64,000 bases of DNA from Enterococcus sp. DIV1094 (lineage in GTDB: Bacteria; Bacillota; Bacilli; Lactobacillales; Enterococcaceae), in contig NZ_CP147250.1 in the NCBI RefSeq assembly GCF_017316305.2, positions 1,812,001 to 1,876,000 of the forward strand, in the 5' to 3' direction. Shown here piece by piece: positions 8,752 to 17,615 of the stretch (its first letter is position 1; the number at the start of each line of letters is the position of its first letter). The position numbers were made by a program, and so were the translations under genes. Under the pieces are notes generated by a model. The model saw only the letters and a list, made by a program, of their open reading frames with translations, did no database searches and was not told where the DNA came from.

Positions 8752-9261
8752 ATGGCAAAAAAAATTGCAGCAATCGTAACTGATTTAGTCGAAGATGTTG
8801 AATTAACTTCACCAAAAGAAGCGTTGGAAAATGCAGGGAATGAAGTGACAACGATTGGTTTTGAAGCAAACCAAACAATCAAAGGCAAAAAAGGTGGCGA
8901 GTTCACGATCGATCGCAGCATTGATGAAGTTTCTCCTGAAGATTTCGATGCGCTCTTGATCCCAGGAGGTTTTTCACCTGATCAATTACGTAAGGATCAA
9001 CGTTTTGTTGATTTCGTTACTTACTTCTTGAAAAATGACCAACCGTTATTTGCTATCTGTCATGGTCCACAATTGTTTATCCAAACAGGTCTAACAGAAG
9101 GCAGAACGATGACTGCTTACGACACGGTACGTCCAGATGTGGCTTACGCTGGCGCAAATGTCAAAGACGAAGCAGTAGTGATCGATAATCAATTAGTCAC
9201 TAGCCGTACACCAGATGATTTGCCTGAATTCAACAAAGCAATTGTTGAGATCTTAGGATAA
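8752..9261 (+). CDS. DJ-1/PfpI family protein
   Basis: 169 residues of the DJ-1/PfpI class I glutamine amidotransferase-like fold. Key features: the nucleophile elbow AICHGPQ near residue 102 with the conserved Cys, the upstream Glu-bearing VEDVELTSP, and LLIPGGFSPDQLR. Bacterial relatives are stress proteins reported as proteases, chaperones or deglycases; the substrate is unknown here. The start at 8752 has GAAGAGGAAAA upstream, so the longer in-frame extension back to 8692 is not used. It appears monocistronic, with a terminator at 9334. Confidence 0.88.
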   Translation: MAKKIAAIVTDLVEDVELTSPKEALENAGNEVTTIGFEANQTIKGKKGGEFTIDRSIDEVSPEDFDALLIPGGFSPDQLRKDQRFVDFVTYFLKNDQPLFAICHGPQLFIQTGLTEGRTMTAYDTVRPDVAYAGANVKDEAVVIDNQLVTSRTPDDLPEFNKAIVEILG

Positions 9262-9581
9262 ACGACTGAACTCTTAGTAGAGTTGCAAGACAGAATAGTG
9301 ACACGAGGAATAAAAAAATTTTAGAATGATTGGGACAGAAAGAATGCATATAGCTTCTTTCTGTCTTTTTTTGTGAAAAAGAATTCGCTATTCTGCGAGT
9401 GACTAAGTATTTTAGCTAATGATACAATGGTGCGGATCAACGCTAAGAAAATGAAGTATAGTAGAAATGATAGATATCGTTACTATACATTTCCGCCAGC
9501 CTTTTGATTAAATCTTTGAAGAATCGTATATTATGCGTATAAACCCCTTGGAGGTGCCGTTGTTGATGCCCTGATAAGAAA
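9262..9581. other. Intergenic stretch with one terminator
   Basis: Apart from the terminator at 9334-9372 I see no gene. GGAGGTG at 9550-9556 is followed only by a five-codon open frame. Confidence 0.5.
9334..9372 (+). terminator. Terminator after the PfpI-like gene
   Basis: GACAGAAAGAA (9334-9344) pairs perfectly with TTCTTTCTGTC (9355-9365), then seven T. Confidence 0.85.
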
Positions 9582-9932
9582 ATGAAGGAGAGTGGCAATA
9601 AAAGAATGATCATTTCATATTATGTATTTGAGCAAGTTGATGATGAAGAACTCTACGTGTTCAAATCATTACATGAAGATTTGGCTACAAAAGAGTTTTA
9701 TAGTCATACAAAGGGAAAGAAACTAGAAACAAATTTATTTTTTTTGAGTTATTCGATTTTACCTTTTATTGAGAATCCTCAAGTTTTCAATTTATTGCGC
9801 ACGGGCGATATAAAAAGTTTACAGATCGTTGAAATCGATAACCAAATTGTAAAAACTGGTAGTTACTTAAGTTTGGATGAATTGTCTGAAATAACTGGTA
9901 TAGGTATGTCTATACAGAGAACCGATTGCTGA
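9582..9932 (+). CDS. Hypothetical protein, 116 residues
   Basis: I do not recognise this protein. It has no signal peptide or membrane segment. It is mixed alpha/beta by appearance (MIISYYVFEQVDDEELYVFK, then FFLSYSILPFIENPQVFNLL) and acidic near both ends. ATG 9582 lacks a good ribosome binding site; ATG 9606 is in frame with GGAGAG about 14 bases upstream, also imperfect. It lies alone between two terminators. The convergent galK-galM operon ends just downstream. Confidence 0.55.
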   Translation: MKESGNKRMIISYYVFEQVDDEELYVFKSLHEDLATKEFYSHTKGKKLETNLFFLSYSILPFIENPQVFNLLRTGDIKSLQIVEIDNQIVKTGSYLSLDELSEITGIGMSIQRTDC

Positions 9933-9990
9933 TTTTTACATTTTTATAGATTATTTAAACGAGATTCAAAATCATGCTTGAATAAAATAT

Positions 9991-10025
9991 GCGCCTGAGT
10001 TTGGTAGTTTGCCAAACCCAGACGC
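9991..10025. terminator. Bidirectional terminator between the hypothetical gene and galK
   Basis: A hairpin whose inner stem GTTTGG/CCAAAC is perfect and whose outer part has two mismatches. T-rich sequence follows on both strands, so it can end transcripts from either side. Confidence 0.7.
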
Positions 10026-10041
10026 GTGTCTTTGTTTTTAT

Positions 10042-11211
10042 TTAAATTTTCGTCGTACCACTTCCAATATGTGCCACATAGAACTCTGGCTCATATCCTA
10101 CAACCTCTAAATAACGCGCATGAACATTTTCTTTAAAGGCTGGGATCTCCTCTTCTTTGACTAAAGCAATCGCACAGCCGCCAAAGCCTGCTCCGGTCAT
10201 TCGTGCGCCTAATACACCTGGTTGTGCTTGTGCGGCATCTACAAGTGTGTCTAATTCAATACCTGTGACTTCGTAATCATGACGGAGCGAGTAATGAGAG
10301 TCATTCAATAATTGACCAAATGCTTCTAGGTTTCCTTGCTCTAATTCAGCTTTTGCTTTTAGTGTTCGTTGATTTTCAGTGACTGCATGACGTGCACGAC
10401 GGATCAAGATATCATCACCGATCAAGTCAGTGTTGGCTTCGAAAGTCGCTTCATCCAATTCACCTAATGCTTTGATAGCTAGTTTTGTTTGTAGACGTTT
10501 CAAGGCTTCCTCACATTCGCTACGACGTTCATTATATTTTGAATCCGCTAATTCACGTCGTTTGTTTGTGTTCATGATGACCACAGCATAACCATCTAAT
10601 TTAACTGGCACCATTTCATAGTGTAGTGTATTTGTATCTAGTAAGATTGCCTGATCGACCTCACCAAAACCGATCGCAAATTGATCCATGATCCCTGAAT
10701 TGACACCAATGAATTCATTTTCTACTTTTTTACCAGTTTGAACGAGTGTCAAACGATCGATGGCTAAATCAAATAGATCTTCCAAAACAATCCCAACTAA
10801 TAATTCTAATGAGGCGCTACTAGAAAGCCCCGCACCATTTGGGATCGTTCCTTCAATCACCAATTCAAATCCTTGATCGATGGTATAACCTGCTTCTTTT
10901 AATTTCAAGATCATTCCTTTGACATAATTTGCCCAGTTGTCTTTTTTATCAAATGTTAAATCATCAAGCGTAAACTCGATCACACCGATTTCTTCGAAGT
11001 TTGTTGAGTAGACGACTACCTTATTGTCTTCACGGCGAGCGGCAACTCCGTAAGTGCCATAAGTGATCGATGCAGGAAAGACATGGCCACCATTGTAGTC
11101 TGTATGTTCACCGATCAAGTTGATTCTGCCGGGTGAAAAATAATTTGTTGTAGGTTTTTCTCCAAATAATTCATTGAATTTTGTCGTTAAGTGTGTTGGT
11201 TTATTCATCAT
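10042..11211 (-). CDS. galK: Galactokinase
   Basis: Phosphorylates galactose at C1, the entry to the Leloir pathway. 389 residues of the GHMP kinase family. The galactokinase signature [20 protein letters not shown] is at about residues 28-47, the ATP-binding GHMP motif [11 protein letters not shown] at about 121-131, and the C-terminal [11 protein letters not shown] at about 340. It starts within the end of galM (ATGA overlap), so it is second in a galM-galK operon read leftward. galT and galE are not in the window. Confidence 0.96.
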   Translation of the reverse strand: MMNKPTHLTTKFNELFGEKPTTNYFSPGRINLIGEHTDYNGGHVFPASITYGTYGVAARREDNKVVVYSTNFEEIGVIEFTLDDLTFDKKDNWANYVKGMILKLKEAGYTIDQGFELVIEGTIPNGAGLSSSASLELLVGIVLEDLFDLAIDRLTLVQTGKKVENEFIGVNSGIMDQFAIGFGEVDQAILLDTNTLHYEMVPVKLDGYAVVIMNTNKRRELADSKYNERRSECEEALKRLQTKLAIKALGELDEATFEANTDLIGDDILIRRARHAVTENQRTLKAKAELEQGNLEAFGQLLNDSHYSLRHDYEVTGIELDTLVDAAQAQPGVLGARMTGAGFGGCAIALVKEEEIPAFKENVHARYLEVVGYEPEFYVAHIGSGTTKI

Positions 11212-12245
11212 TTTTGTTCCTCTCTTGTTTTAAGTTTGAATTCTGTAATGGTCTCAAATGGTGTTTGAGGTGCCAAAGACATATCGCCAAAGGAAGGATA
11301 ACGTTCTGCCCCAGGAGCGATTTGTGTTTCAAAGGTGATCCCACCGTGGTCAGCTAGGCGTTTGCCTCGCATTTCAGGTGTATCTTCCCCAAAGTTAGCA
11401 GTGAAAATGACGATGCTTGGAGCATCAGTACGGACACTGACTTGGATTGTTTCATCCGGACTCAAGAGCGTAGCAACAGTTTTATCTAACCCTGTTTCCT
11501 TTAAGAAGAAGGGATGATCGATACCATCAAATAACTCTTTTTGTGGAAAGTCGCTGGTGAAAACAGTCGACAGTTTTTTTGGTGTTTGGAAATCAAACGG
11601 TGTTCCGGTAACTTCGACTTGTTCGCCTGTCGGAATACTGTCTGGTCTTAAAGCGGCAAACGCATGGCTGTTGACCCATAGCGTATGTTCATCGATTGGT
11701 TGCGTCACGTCGCCACTCAAGTTGAAGTAAACATGATTTGTTGGATTAAAAAGTGTCAGTTGATCGCTGACTGCTTTCGTTGTCACACGCCAAATATTAT
11801 CTTCTGTGAGCGTATAGTGGACTTCTACAGATAAGTTCCCGGGAAAACCATGCTCTTGGTCAGGGCTTGTCATGGTAAAGATCACAGTGGCTTCTTGTTC
11901 CCCATTAAGGATTTCGTATGACCATGTTTTTTCTTCAAAGCTTGGTGTGCTACCATGTAAGGAATGTCCAGTTGCTGGATCGACAGGTAGTTGGTAGTTC
12001 TGACCTGCAAGAGTGAATTTACCTGCATCGATCCGTCCAGCTGTTCGTCCGATCGTTGCTCCGATAAAGGCGTCTTTTTCGAGATATTCTTCTGCTGAAT
12101 CAAAGCCCAGAACTAATTCTCGGTCATTGAATCTTAAACTGACGATCCGTGCGCCTAAATCAGTGACCGCAAGTGATGTGCCATGTTGATTGGTTAAAGT
12201 GATCAATTTAGCGGAAGATCCAAATGTTTTTTCTGTGATATTCAT
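11208..12245 (-). CDS. galM: Aldose 1-epimerase (galactose mutarotase)
   Basis: Interconverts beta- and alpha-galactose so that GalK gets the alpha anomer. 345 residues. Family features are [16 protein letters not shown] near residue 62, the catalytic-region HSLHGS near residue 93, [12 protein letters not shown] with a conserved His, and a Glu in FETQIAPGA near the C-terminus. AAAGGAAGC precedes the ATG. First gene of the operon, divergent from an AraC-type regulator. Confidence 0.94.
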   Translation of the reverse strand: MNITEKTFGSSAKLITLTNQHGTSLAVTDLGARIVSLRFNDRELVLGFDSAEEYLEKDAFIGATIGRTAGRIDAGKFTLAGQNYQLPVDPATGHSLHGSTPSFEEKTWSYEILNGEQEATVIFTMTSPDQEHGFPGNLSVEVHYTLTEDNIWRVTTKAVSDQLTLFNPTNHVYFNLSGDVTQPIDEHTLWVNSHAFAALRPDSIPTGEQVEVTGTPFDFQTPKKLSTVFTSDFPQKELFDGIDHPFFLKETGLDKTVATLLSPDETIQVSVRTDAPSIVIFTANFGEDTPEMRGKRLADHGGITFETQIAPGAERYPSFGDMSLAPQTPFETITEFKLKTREEQK

Positions 12246-12325
12246 TTTTTCAAGCTTCCTTTCTTTATGAGGCTGAGATATTCGCTGTTTTTTAACAGAA
12301 TGAGTTCGCTATGATATGCGGTTGA

Positions 12326-12338
12326 GTAAACCGTTTAC
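12326..12338. promoter_or_regulatory. Palindromic operator / cre-like site between galM and the AraC gene
   Basis: GTAAACCGTTTAC is a perfect palindrome around one central base, in the shared intergenic region. On the minus strand TGTAAACGGTTTAC matches the CcpA cre consensus except at its last two positions. It could bind CcpA or a GalR/LacI-type repressor. Confidence 0.5.
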
Positions 12339-12483
12339 ATTATCACATAGAAAATGTTTTTGTACTCTTACTTTACCAAGAAATCGCTTACGATAACAGG
12401 TATTTCTGTGAGTACTATTTAACTTTTTGTTGCATCTGTAGTAGACTTTAGTCAGAAGACTCTGAAAAAGTAGGTGGCGTAAG

Positions 12484-13389
12484 TTGGAAAAAGCAATTTT
12501 TTTAAAAAATAAACATCAACCATTGTCCAAAGAGCTGTACTTTGATTTTTGTGGATTTTCGAAAACACTTCCATTCCATTCCTTTGGCCCAGCCATCCGT
12601 CATGATTATATTTTACATATCGTCATGGAAGGAAAAGGGATCTATCGTGTGAAGGATCGGCAATATCAGTTGAAAAAAGGTGACTTATTTTTGATTCGTC
12701 CAGGAGATGCAACCTTTTACTTAGCGGATGGAGAAGAGCCATGGGTGTACAGTTGGATTTCTTTTGGCGGACCCGTGGCAGACAAAATCATCCATCATTC
12801 GTTGTTCAAAGAAGATCAATACACCATGGTCTCCTCAGAAATTTCAAAATATGTTGAGATTATTTTAGCATGTATGAATTATTCGCCAGAAAACTTAGCA
12901 GATGAATTACAATTGACTGCTTTGACATATCAGCTTTTGGCGCTTCTTCTAGAAGATGGGGGTCACATACGTCTGGGCGAGCAGAAAAACTATTCTTCAT
13001 TAGCGATCGACACGATCCAGTATATCGAAGAACACTATTCGAAACGTCTGACAGTTGAAGCAATCGCACAACACTTGGCTGTCAATCGCAGTCATTTATC
13101 GCGGGTGTTCAAAAATCAATTAGGTATCAGTATCAAAGAGTATATGATTGGCGTTCGCATCAATCGAGCCGCATTTCTCTTGTCGTTGACAGAAGAATCA
13201 GTTGAAGCAATCGCTTATCAAGTGGGTTTCAATAGTTTGGTCGTATTTAGCCGAATGTTCAAGAAATTCACTGGCGAGACAGCTACCAGTTATCGGAAAC
13301 GAATGAATAATGAAAAGATAAAAGGGGTTTCCGCAGAGCAATTGAAAAAGCAGTTAGAGGAACAAGCCATTATTTCTTGGGCAACCTAA
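12484..13389 (+). CDS. AraC-family transcriptional regulator, probably of galM-galK
   Basis: 301 residues. An N-terminal cupin-type sugar-sensing domain spans about 20-160 (HIVMEGKGIYRVKDRQYQLK, LIRPGDATFYLADGEEPW). A C-terminal pair of helix-turn-helix motifs spans about 185-285 (LTVEAIAQHLAVNRSHLSRV and VEAIAYQVGFNSLVVFSRMF). The start is TTG 12484 with AGGTGG eight bases upstream. Its divergent position next to galM suggests it activates the galactose genes. Members of this MsmR/RafR-like subgroup commonly control alpha-galactoside use, so the inducer is an inference. Confidence 0.88.
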   Translation: MEKAIFLKNKHQPLSKELYFDFCGFSKTLPFHSFGPAIRHDYILHIVMEGKGIYRVKDRQYQLKKGDLFLIRPGDATFYLADGEEPWVYSWISFGGPVADKIIHHSLFKEDQYTMVSSEISKYVEIILACMNYSPENLADELQLTALTYQLLALLLEDGGHIRLGEQKNYSSLAIDTIQYIEEHYSKRLTVEAIAQHLAVNRSHLSRVFKNQLGISIKEYMIGVRINRAAFLLSLTEESVEAIAYQVGFNSLVVFSRMFKKFTGETATSYRKRMNNEKIKGVSAEQLKKQLEEQAIISWAT

Positions 13390-13458
13390 AGAAGCAAGGG
13401 CATCGTTTACTGGGTTTTTCTAAGGATATGCTAGACTAGAAAGCGGGAGGAGAAAGTC

Positions 13459-14136
13459 ATGAAAACATTGATTATTGTCAGTCATCCGACAATTGAAACA
13501 TCGTTGAACCAACAATTTTTTAAAGAAGCTTCCATTCATTTATCTGCTACTTGGCATCATTTAGAAGCTTGCTATCCAGATGGGAAAATTGATCTTCAGA
13601 CTGAACTTGCTTTATTGAAAGAGCATGATCGGATCATCTTCCAATTTCCTTTCTATTGGTATAGCGCCCCAGCGCATTTGAAAATGTGGCAAGACCAAGT
13701 ATTAGAATCAGCAACGAAAGTCTTATTGGGCAAGGAACTAGGTATCGTTTTGACAACTGGCGTGAGTGAAAAAGAATATCAAGCAGGTGGGAAAGAAGAA
13801 TATACGATCTCTGAATTTTTACGTCCCTATCAGCGAATCGCCCATAAATTCCAGATGACCTTTTTGCCTCCGTTTGTCTTGGCACAGTTCATGTACTTGA
13901 CTGAAGAACAAAGATTTGAACGCTTGATCAGCTATCAGCAATATCTATCGTTAGTTGAGAAACCTTCACTTATCAATCGGATCGATTGGTTTATTGAACG
14001 TTTTGCGCAAAACGAAATCATTAAGGAAAAAGAACCCGCAAAGCAACAAATGATTGGGGATATGTTAGAAGAAGCAAAAGAAAATATTGAAGATCTCACA
14101 TTTATCTTACAGGAGATGAAAGGAAGAAGCTTATGA
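13459..14136 (+). CDS. NAD(P)H-dependent oxidoreductase, flavodoxin-like fold
   Basis: 225 residues of the flavodoxin_2 (KefF/YwrO/MdaB-like) family: IIVSHPTIETSLNQQF at the N-terminus for FMN phosphate binding, FQFPFYWYSAPAHLKMWQD near residue 62, and GIVLTTGVSEKEYQ. Such proteins reduce quinones or other electrophiles with NAD(P)H. The C-terminal third (from about 165) is longer than in the shortest members and helical. GGGAGGAGA precedes the ATG. Its stop overlaps the ATG of a small ORF by four bases. Confidence 0.85.
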   Translation: MKTLIIVSHPTIETSLNQQFFKEASIHLSATWHHLEACYPDGKIDLQTELALLKEHDRIIFQFPFYWYSAPAHLKMWQDQVLESATKVLLGKELGIVLTTGVSEKEYQAGGKEEYTISEFLRPYQRIAHKFQMTFLPPFVLAQFMYLTEEQRFERLISYQQYLSLVEKPSLINRIDWFIERFAQNEIIKEKEPAKQQMIGDMLEEAKENIEDLTFILQEMKGRSL

Positions 14137-14303
14137 TGGATCAATGGCTGGCAGAACAATTAGCCGAATTAAGTCAACAAGCTGATTATGAAGGAAAAGC
14201 GTTAGTTCATGAAATGTCACGCTTATTTGTCGAAATCAATGAGCGGATCGAGCAGTTGCAAGGAGAAATCGACGGGGAATCTTGGAATCATCAAAAATGG
14301 TGA
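14133..14303 (+). CDS. Small 56-residue protein coupled to the oxidoreductase
   Basis: MMDQWLAEQLAELSQQADYE, then a helical acidic stretch ending WNHQKW. The ATG overlaps the preceding stop (ATGA) and AGGAAG lies just upstream, so translation is coupled. The composition suggests a single helical hairpin or coiled coil with no membrane segment. I do not recognise a family. The tight coupling suggests a partner or accessory of the oxidoreductase. Confidence 0.65.
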   Translation: MMDQWLAEQLAELSQQADYEGKALVHEMSRLFVEINERIEQLQGEIDGESWNHQKW

Positions 14304-14424
14304 TTTTTCTTCAGCGATAACATAATAAAAAATGTTCATAACACACATTATTTGCTACAATAGGAATATAAGAAAATTGATAACGCTATTTTTTTTGCAT
14401 AAATAACAGGTGGTGAAACAAAAA

Positions 14425-15324
14425 ATGAATGAAGAAAATGAACAGCGTGGGAATGTTCGGTCAGCTCGAAGACAACAACAAAAACAAGAGTCACGCATGC
14501 GTATGATAAAAATCGGCGCAGCTGTTGCAGTAGTCTTACTACTGGTTGGTGCAGGGACTGGATTATATCTCCATAGTAGAAATAACGCCAGTGAAAATTC
14601 GGCAGCATCGACAAGCGAAACGACTCAATCGACTACAGCATCAACAACTGCTTCATCAGATACTGAATCAACCCAAGAAAGCAGTGAAGCAACAGAACCT
14701 TCAGGATCTGTTTCTGAACAACTACAAGCAGTCGTTGCGGATTATTCAAAGAAAATTGAAGAAAGAACACCTGCATTGATTGAAGAGTATCAAGCGGAGA
14801 TCCAGAACAATCAAGACGGTGTCAATGGACTTTCAGTCATTGCTAATCAAAAAGCAAGAGAACTTCAAGCTTTGTCAGATGAAGGGATCAGCAAATTACG
14901 CGGGATGTACCAAGAGGCGCCCAATAAAGAAGGCATTGACTTAGATACGATGATCAATCAGTTGTCTGCAAACTATACAGCACAAGTAGCTAGAATCTCT
15001 GATATTTATCTACGGACAAGTGCAGAACTTCAAGCAGCAACTCCTAGCAGTGAATCTTCCTCGGAAGAGACAACTCCGTCGACGGAAGCAACACCAGAAA
15101 CAACAGAATCGTCAGAGGCACAAGTCAATCAGTACACGGCACAATCAACAGAAGATACGAGCAACCAAGCCAATCAAGCAGCTACAACAGTTGTACGTGA
15201 AGGCGAAGGGCCAAATCAAATTGCTCAACGGACTGGCGTACCAGTCGAAACAATCTTGTCATTGAATGGCATGACGATGGATGACTTCTTTTTTAATCCT
15301 GGTCAAGAACTACGCTTGAATTAA
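14425..15324 (+). CDS. Signal-anchored LysM-domain protein
   Basis: 299 residues. A basic cytoplasmic N-terminus (SARRQQQKQESRMRM) is followed by one membrane helix at about 30-50 (IKIGAAVAVVLLLVGAGTGL). Then comes a Ser/Thr/Glu-rich linker, a helical middle segment, a second Ser/Thr/Glu-rich linker and a C-terminal LysM motif from about residue 255 (GPNQIAQRTGVPVETILSLN, ending NPGQELRLN). It should be tethered to the membrane and touch peptidoglycan. AGGTGG precedes ATG 14425; the upstream GTG codons are less well placed. Followed by a strong terminator. Confidence 0.85.
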   Translation: MNEENEQRGNVRSARRQQQKQESRMRMIKIGAAVAVVLLLVGAGTGLYLHSRNNASENSAASTSETTQSTTASTTASSDTESTQESSEATEPSGSVSEQLQAVVADYSKKIEERTPALIEEYQAEIQNNQDGVNGLSVIANQKARELQALSDEGISKLRGMYQEAPNKEGIDLDTMINQLSANYTAQVARISDIYLRTSAELQAATPSSESSSEETTPSTEATPETTESSEAQVNQYTAQSTEDTSNQANQAATTVVREGEGPNQIAQRTGVPVETILSLNGMTMDDFFFNPGQELRLN

Positions 15325-15364
15325 GCAGATAAAAAAGAGAACCACATTCAATTTATCAGATGAA

Positions 15365-15406
15365 GTCACAAAAATTGCTCTTTTTGTCAATTTTTGTGGC
15401 TTTTTT
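15365..15406 (+). terminator. Terminator after the LysM gene
   Basis: GTCACAAAAATTG (15365-15377) pairs with CAATTTTTGTGGC (15388-15400; one G-T pair), followed by six T. Confidence 0.85.
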
Positions 15407-15511
15407 GCTCTAAATACTTTTCGTTCTCCGCTGAATCTTCATGAGCCGCTTGTGATCAGCTATTATTTTGTTAAGATAAAGAAGTAAATGTAACCCGTAA
15501 AGGAGAATCGC

Positions 15512-16219
15512 ATGAAAAAACGAGAATTCATCGTTCAAGATTTATTAAGCAAGATCTATCAAGAAGAATTCAAAGATGGAAAATTACCGAATCAACGGAA
15601 ACTAGCAGAGATCTATCATGTTTCTCGCTTTACGATCCAACAAGCAATCAAAAATCTAGAAGAAATCGGTATTGTTCGTGTTGTTCAAGGTTCCGGTATC
15701 TTTATCCATGAAAAATGGGTCAAGAATCCGTTGATCTTCAATTCTTTGACCCGCACACCTTATGATCGGATCGATTCAAAAATGATTGGGTTAAAAAAAG
15801 CAGCAGCAACAGCAGATGAACAAAAAATTTTCCAACTCGATGAAGGCGCTGAAGTTTGGACATTTGAACGTATCCGGATCGTGGACTACAAAATCGAGCA
15901 GTTAGAGATCTCAAAAATGCCGGTAGCGTTATTTCCAGACCTTTCACAAGAAGTCGTCGAACATTCCATCCAAAAATACGTGGAACAAAAAGGCTATCGA
16001 ATCTCTCACTATATCACGAGTTATGACCCAATCACGACTTCCAAAGACCAATCGAAAATCTTACTATGTAAACGCGGCACACCAGCCATGCAAATCACGA
16101 ATCGTGCCATCTTAGAAGATGGGCAAGTCTATGAATACAGCAGTATCATTGCCATCGACTACTCAGTGACTTACATCCGGCCCTTTGATCGTGAGATTCA
16201 TCGGTCGAGGATTGATTGA
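15512..16219 (+). CDS. GntR-family regulator with UTRA domain
   Basis: 235 residues. The N-terminal winged helix (about 5-70: LPNQRKLAEIYHVSRFTIQQ, then GIVRVVQGSGIFI) is of GntR/HutC type. The rest (about 85-230) is a UTRA ligand domain with FERIRIVDYKIEQLE, QITNRAILEDGQVYEYSSII and a final YIRPFDREIHRSR. HutC-type proteins usually sense a sugar phosphate or small metabolite and repress a neighbouring transport operon. No such operon adjoins, so the target is not evident. AAAGGAGA precedes the ATG. Confidence 0.85.
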   Translation: MKKREFIVQDLLSKIYQEEFKDGKLPNQRKLAEIYHVSRFTIQQAIKNLEEIGIVRVVQGSGIFIHEKWVKNPLIFNSLTRTPYDRIDSKMIGLKKAAATADEQKIFQLDEGAEVWTFERIRIVDYKIEQLEISKMPVALFPDLSQEVVEHSIQKYVEQKGYRISHYITSYDPITTSKDQSKILLCKRGTPAMQITNRAILEDGQVYEYSSIIAIDYSVTYIRPFDREIHRSRID

Positions 16220-16336
16220 GGTTTTGAGTAGAAGTCAAAAATAGCTTAAGGAAAAAACTCCTGTAAAAATGTAGATTTTTTAAAAGTAAAGGAAGGAAAC
16301 ATTAAAGGGAATTAGTTGGTAGTAAGTATGAAGAAA

Positions 16337-16376
16337 GCACTGATGAGACGTAAAACAAAATCATCAGTGCCTTTAT
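16337..16376 (+). terminator. Terminator-like hairpin
   Basis: GCACTGATGA (16337-16346) pairs perfectly with TCATCAGTGC (16361-16370), followed by CTTTATTA. It probably ends the GntR transcript and separates it from the convergent gene. Confidence 0.6.
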
Positions 16377-16411
16377 TACAACTGCTTGATAAGTGGAGCA
16401 AGTTATGATTG

Positions 16412-16720
16412 TTATTTAAAATAGAAAATATAAAATACAAAAAAATAACTTACAATAAGTAGTAACCAAATGAGTCTTTCAACTATTTGAGCTATTATTG
16501 ATTGATTATATGTAAAGATAATACCAAATTTATAGTTCCTATTACTGCGTATAAAAAAACTCTGTAAACCTAGAGAGAGCATGATAAGTAACTTTATGAT
16601 CAGATTCGATAGCTGATATGATTGATCGTTAGTTGTTAGGAAAAAAGTATACAAAGCTAAAAGTTGTAACAACCAAATAACTTGAATAAGTTTACTCCCA
16701 GGTTGTGTTTTATTCGGCAT
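16412..16720 (-). CDS. Small membrane protein, 102 residues
   Basis: Three to four hydrophobic helices (IWLLQLLALYTFFLT near 15-29, LIIKLLIMLSLGLQSFF near 40-56, and RLIWLLLIVSYFFVFYIFYF at the C-terminus) joined by short polar loops. AAGGAGA lies about ten bases upstream of the ATG. AT-rich and isolated. No family recognised. Confidence 0.55.
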   Translation of the reverse strand: MPNKTQPGSKLIQVIWLLQLLALYTFFLTTNDQSYQLSNLIIKLLIMLSLGLQSFFIRSNRNYKFGIIFTYNQSIIAQIVERLIWLLLIVSYFFVFYIFYFK

Positions 16721-16884
16721 AGATGTTCATTCTCCTTAAAATTATTATTGTGATTTAAATTGAGTATATGCCTTTTTTAAGTCAATATTCAATAAATTTT
16801 TAATGAGAACGTGACATTAATTGAAAGATTATGAAGGTCTGAGACACTCTATTGATTTATTTTTATACTAGTATCTTTTACGTT

Positions 16885-16901
16885 GTAAAATTAGGTTTTA
16901 C
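16885..16901. promoter_or_regulatory. Candidate operator of the PemIK-like module
   Basis: GTAAAA-TTAGG-TTTTAC, a 6-bp perfect inverted repeat about 30 bases before the antitoxin start, where an AbrB-type antitoxin would autoregulate. Confidence 0.4.
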
Positions 16902-16932
16902 ATGTTGAAATTTGTTTTGTAAGGAGTGATAA

Positions 16933-17163
16933 ATGATGATTAATGTAAAAGCTTGTAAAGTAGGGAATTCTATTTCTATTTCAATTCCTAAACAGTATCA
17001 TGTTGAAGCTGGATCAGAATATGTTGTATATAAATCTAAGAATGGAGGATTAATATTCACACCCAAAATAGAAAATCCATTTTTATCGGATGAACCATTT
17101 CCAAAGGATGAAGATGAAGTATGGCAAACAATAGCAAAAGAGGAGATTGAAAAAAATGTATGA
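16933..17163 (+). CDS. PemI/MazE-type antitoxin (AbrB fold)
   Basis: 76 residues. The N-terminal half is a SpoVT-AbrB swapped-hairpin DNA-binding domain (KACKVGNSISISIPKQYHVE). The C-terminal half is acidic (DEPFPKDEDEVW) and would wrap the toxin. AAGGAG precedes the ATG by seven bases. The toxin frame starts inside its last codons (17156), the usual antitoxin-toxin overlap. The antitoxin appears intact while the toxin is broken. Confidence 0.85.
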   Translation: MMINVKACKVGNSISISIPKQYHVEAGSEYVVYKSKNGGLIFTPKIENPFLSDEPFPKDEDEVWQTIAKEEIEKNV

Positions 17164-17493
17164 ACCTCAACAAGGTAATTTGATCTGTCTTAATTTTACG
17201 CCTTCTTTTGGCAGGGAAGTAAGAGAGAAGCACCCGCCTTTAGTTGTTTCCTCAAATGCTTACAATAAAAAACGAACTATATTATTGTCTGTCCTGTAAC
17301 GACTGGGGGGCACAACTTTCCTGGGTATGTTTCTTTGATTGATTATAAGATACGTGGAAGAGTGAATACCACTCAAATTCATAGCTTTGATACTGACCGG
17401 ATTATTAGTAATGAATTTATTGACCGTCTAAGAGGAGACGATTTTCTCCAAGTCAAACAGATTTTAGATTATTCTTTAGAAATTGATTTTTAA
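17156..17493 (+). pseudogene. PemK/MazF-type toxin with a -1 frameshift in an A-tract
   Basis: The ATG frame gives MYEPQQGNLICLNFTPSFG and then the family REVREKHPPLVVSSNAYN stretch, and stops at 17297. Adding one A to the run of six in AATAAAAAACG restores NYIIVCPVTTGGHNFPGYVS and RGRVNTTQIHSFDTDR through to LDYSLEIDF* at 17493, the rest of a normal PemK mRNA interferase. As read, the toxin is truncated to 47 residues and lacks the catalytic beta-barrel. This is a real inactivating deletion, a phase-variable A-tract or a homopolymer error. Confidence 0.85.
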
Positions 17494-17570
17494 AAACTGT
17501 GTTTTACATAAAAAGCTACTAAGATGTACACGTGTATTCATTATTGTAATAATAGGAATACAGCGGACAA

Positions 17571-17612
17571 AAAAGCTATCCTTACATGTTTCGTGTAATG
17601 ATAGCTTTTTTG
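17571..17612. terminator. Bidirectional terminator
   Basis: AAAAAAGCTATC and GATAGCTTTTTT enclose a second stem (TTACA/TGTAA). It serves the toxin-antitoxin module from the left and the enolase-superfamily gene from the right. Confidence 0.85.
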
Positions 17613-17615
17613 GGA

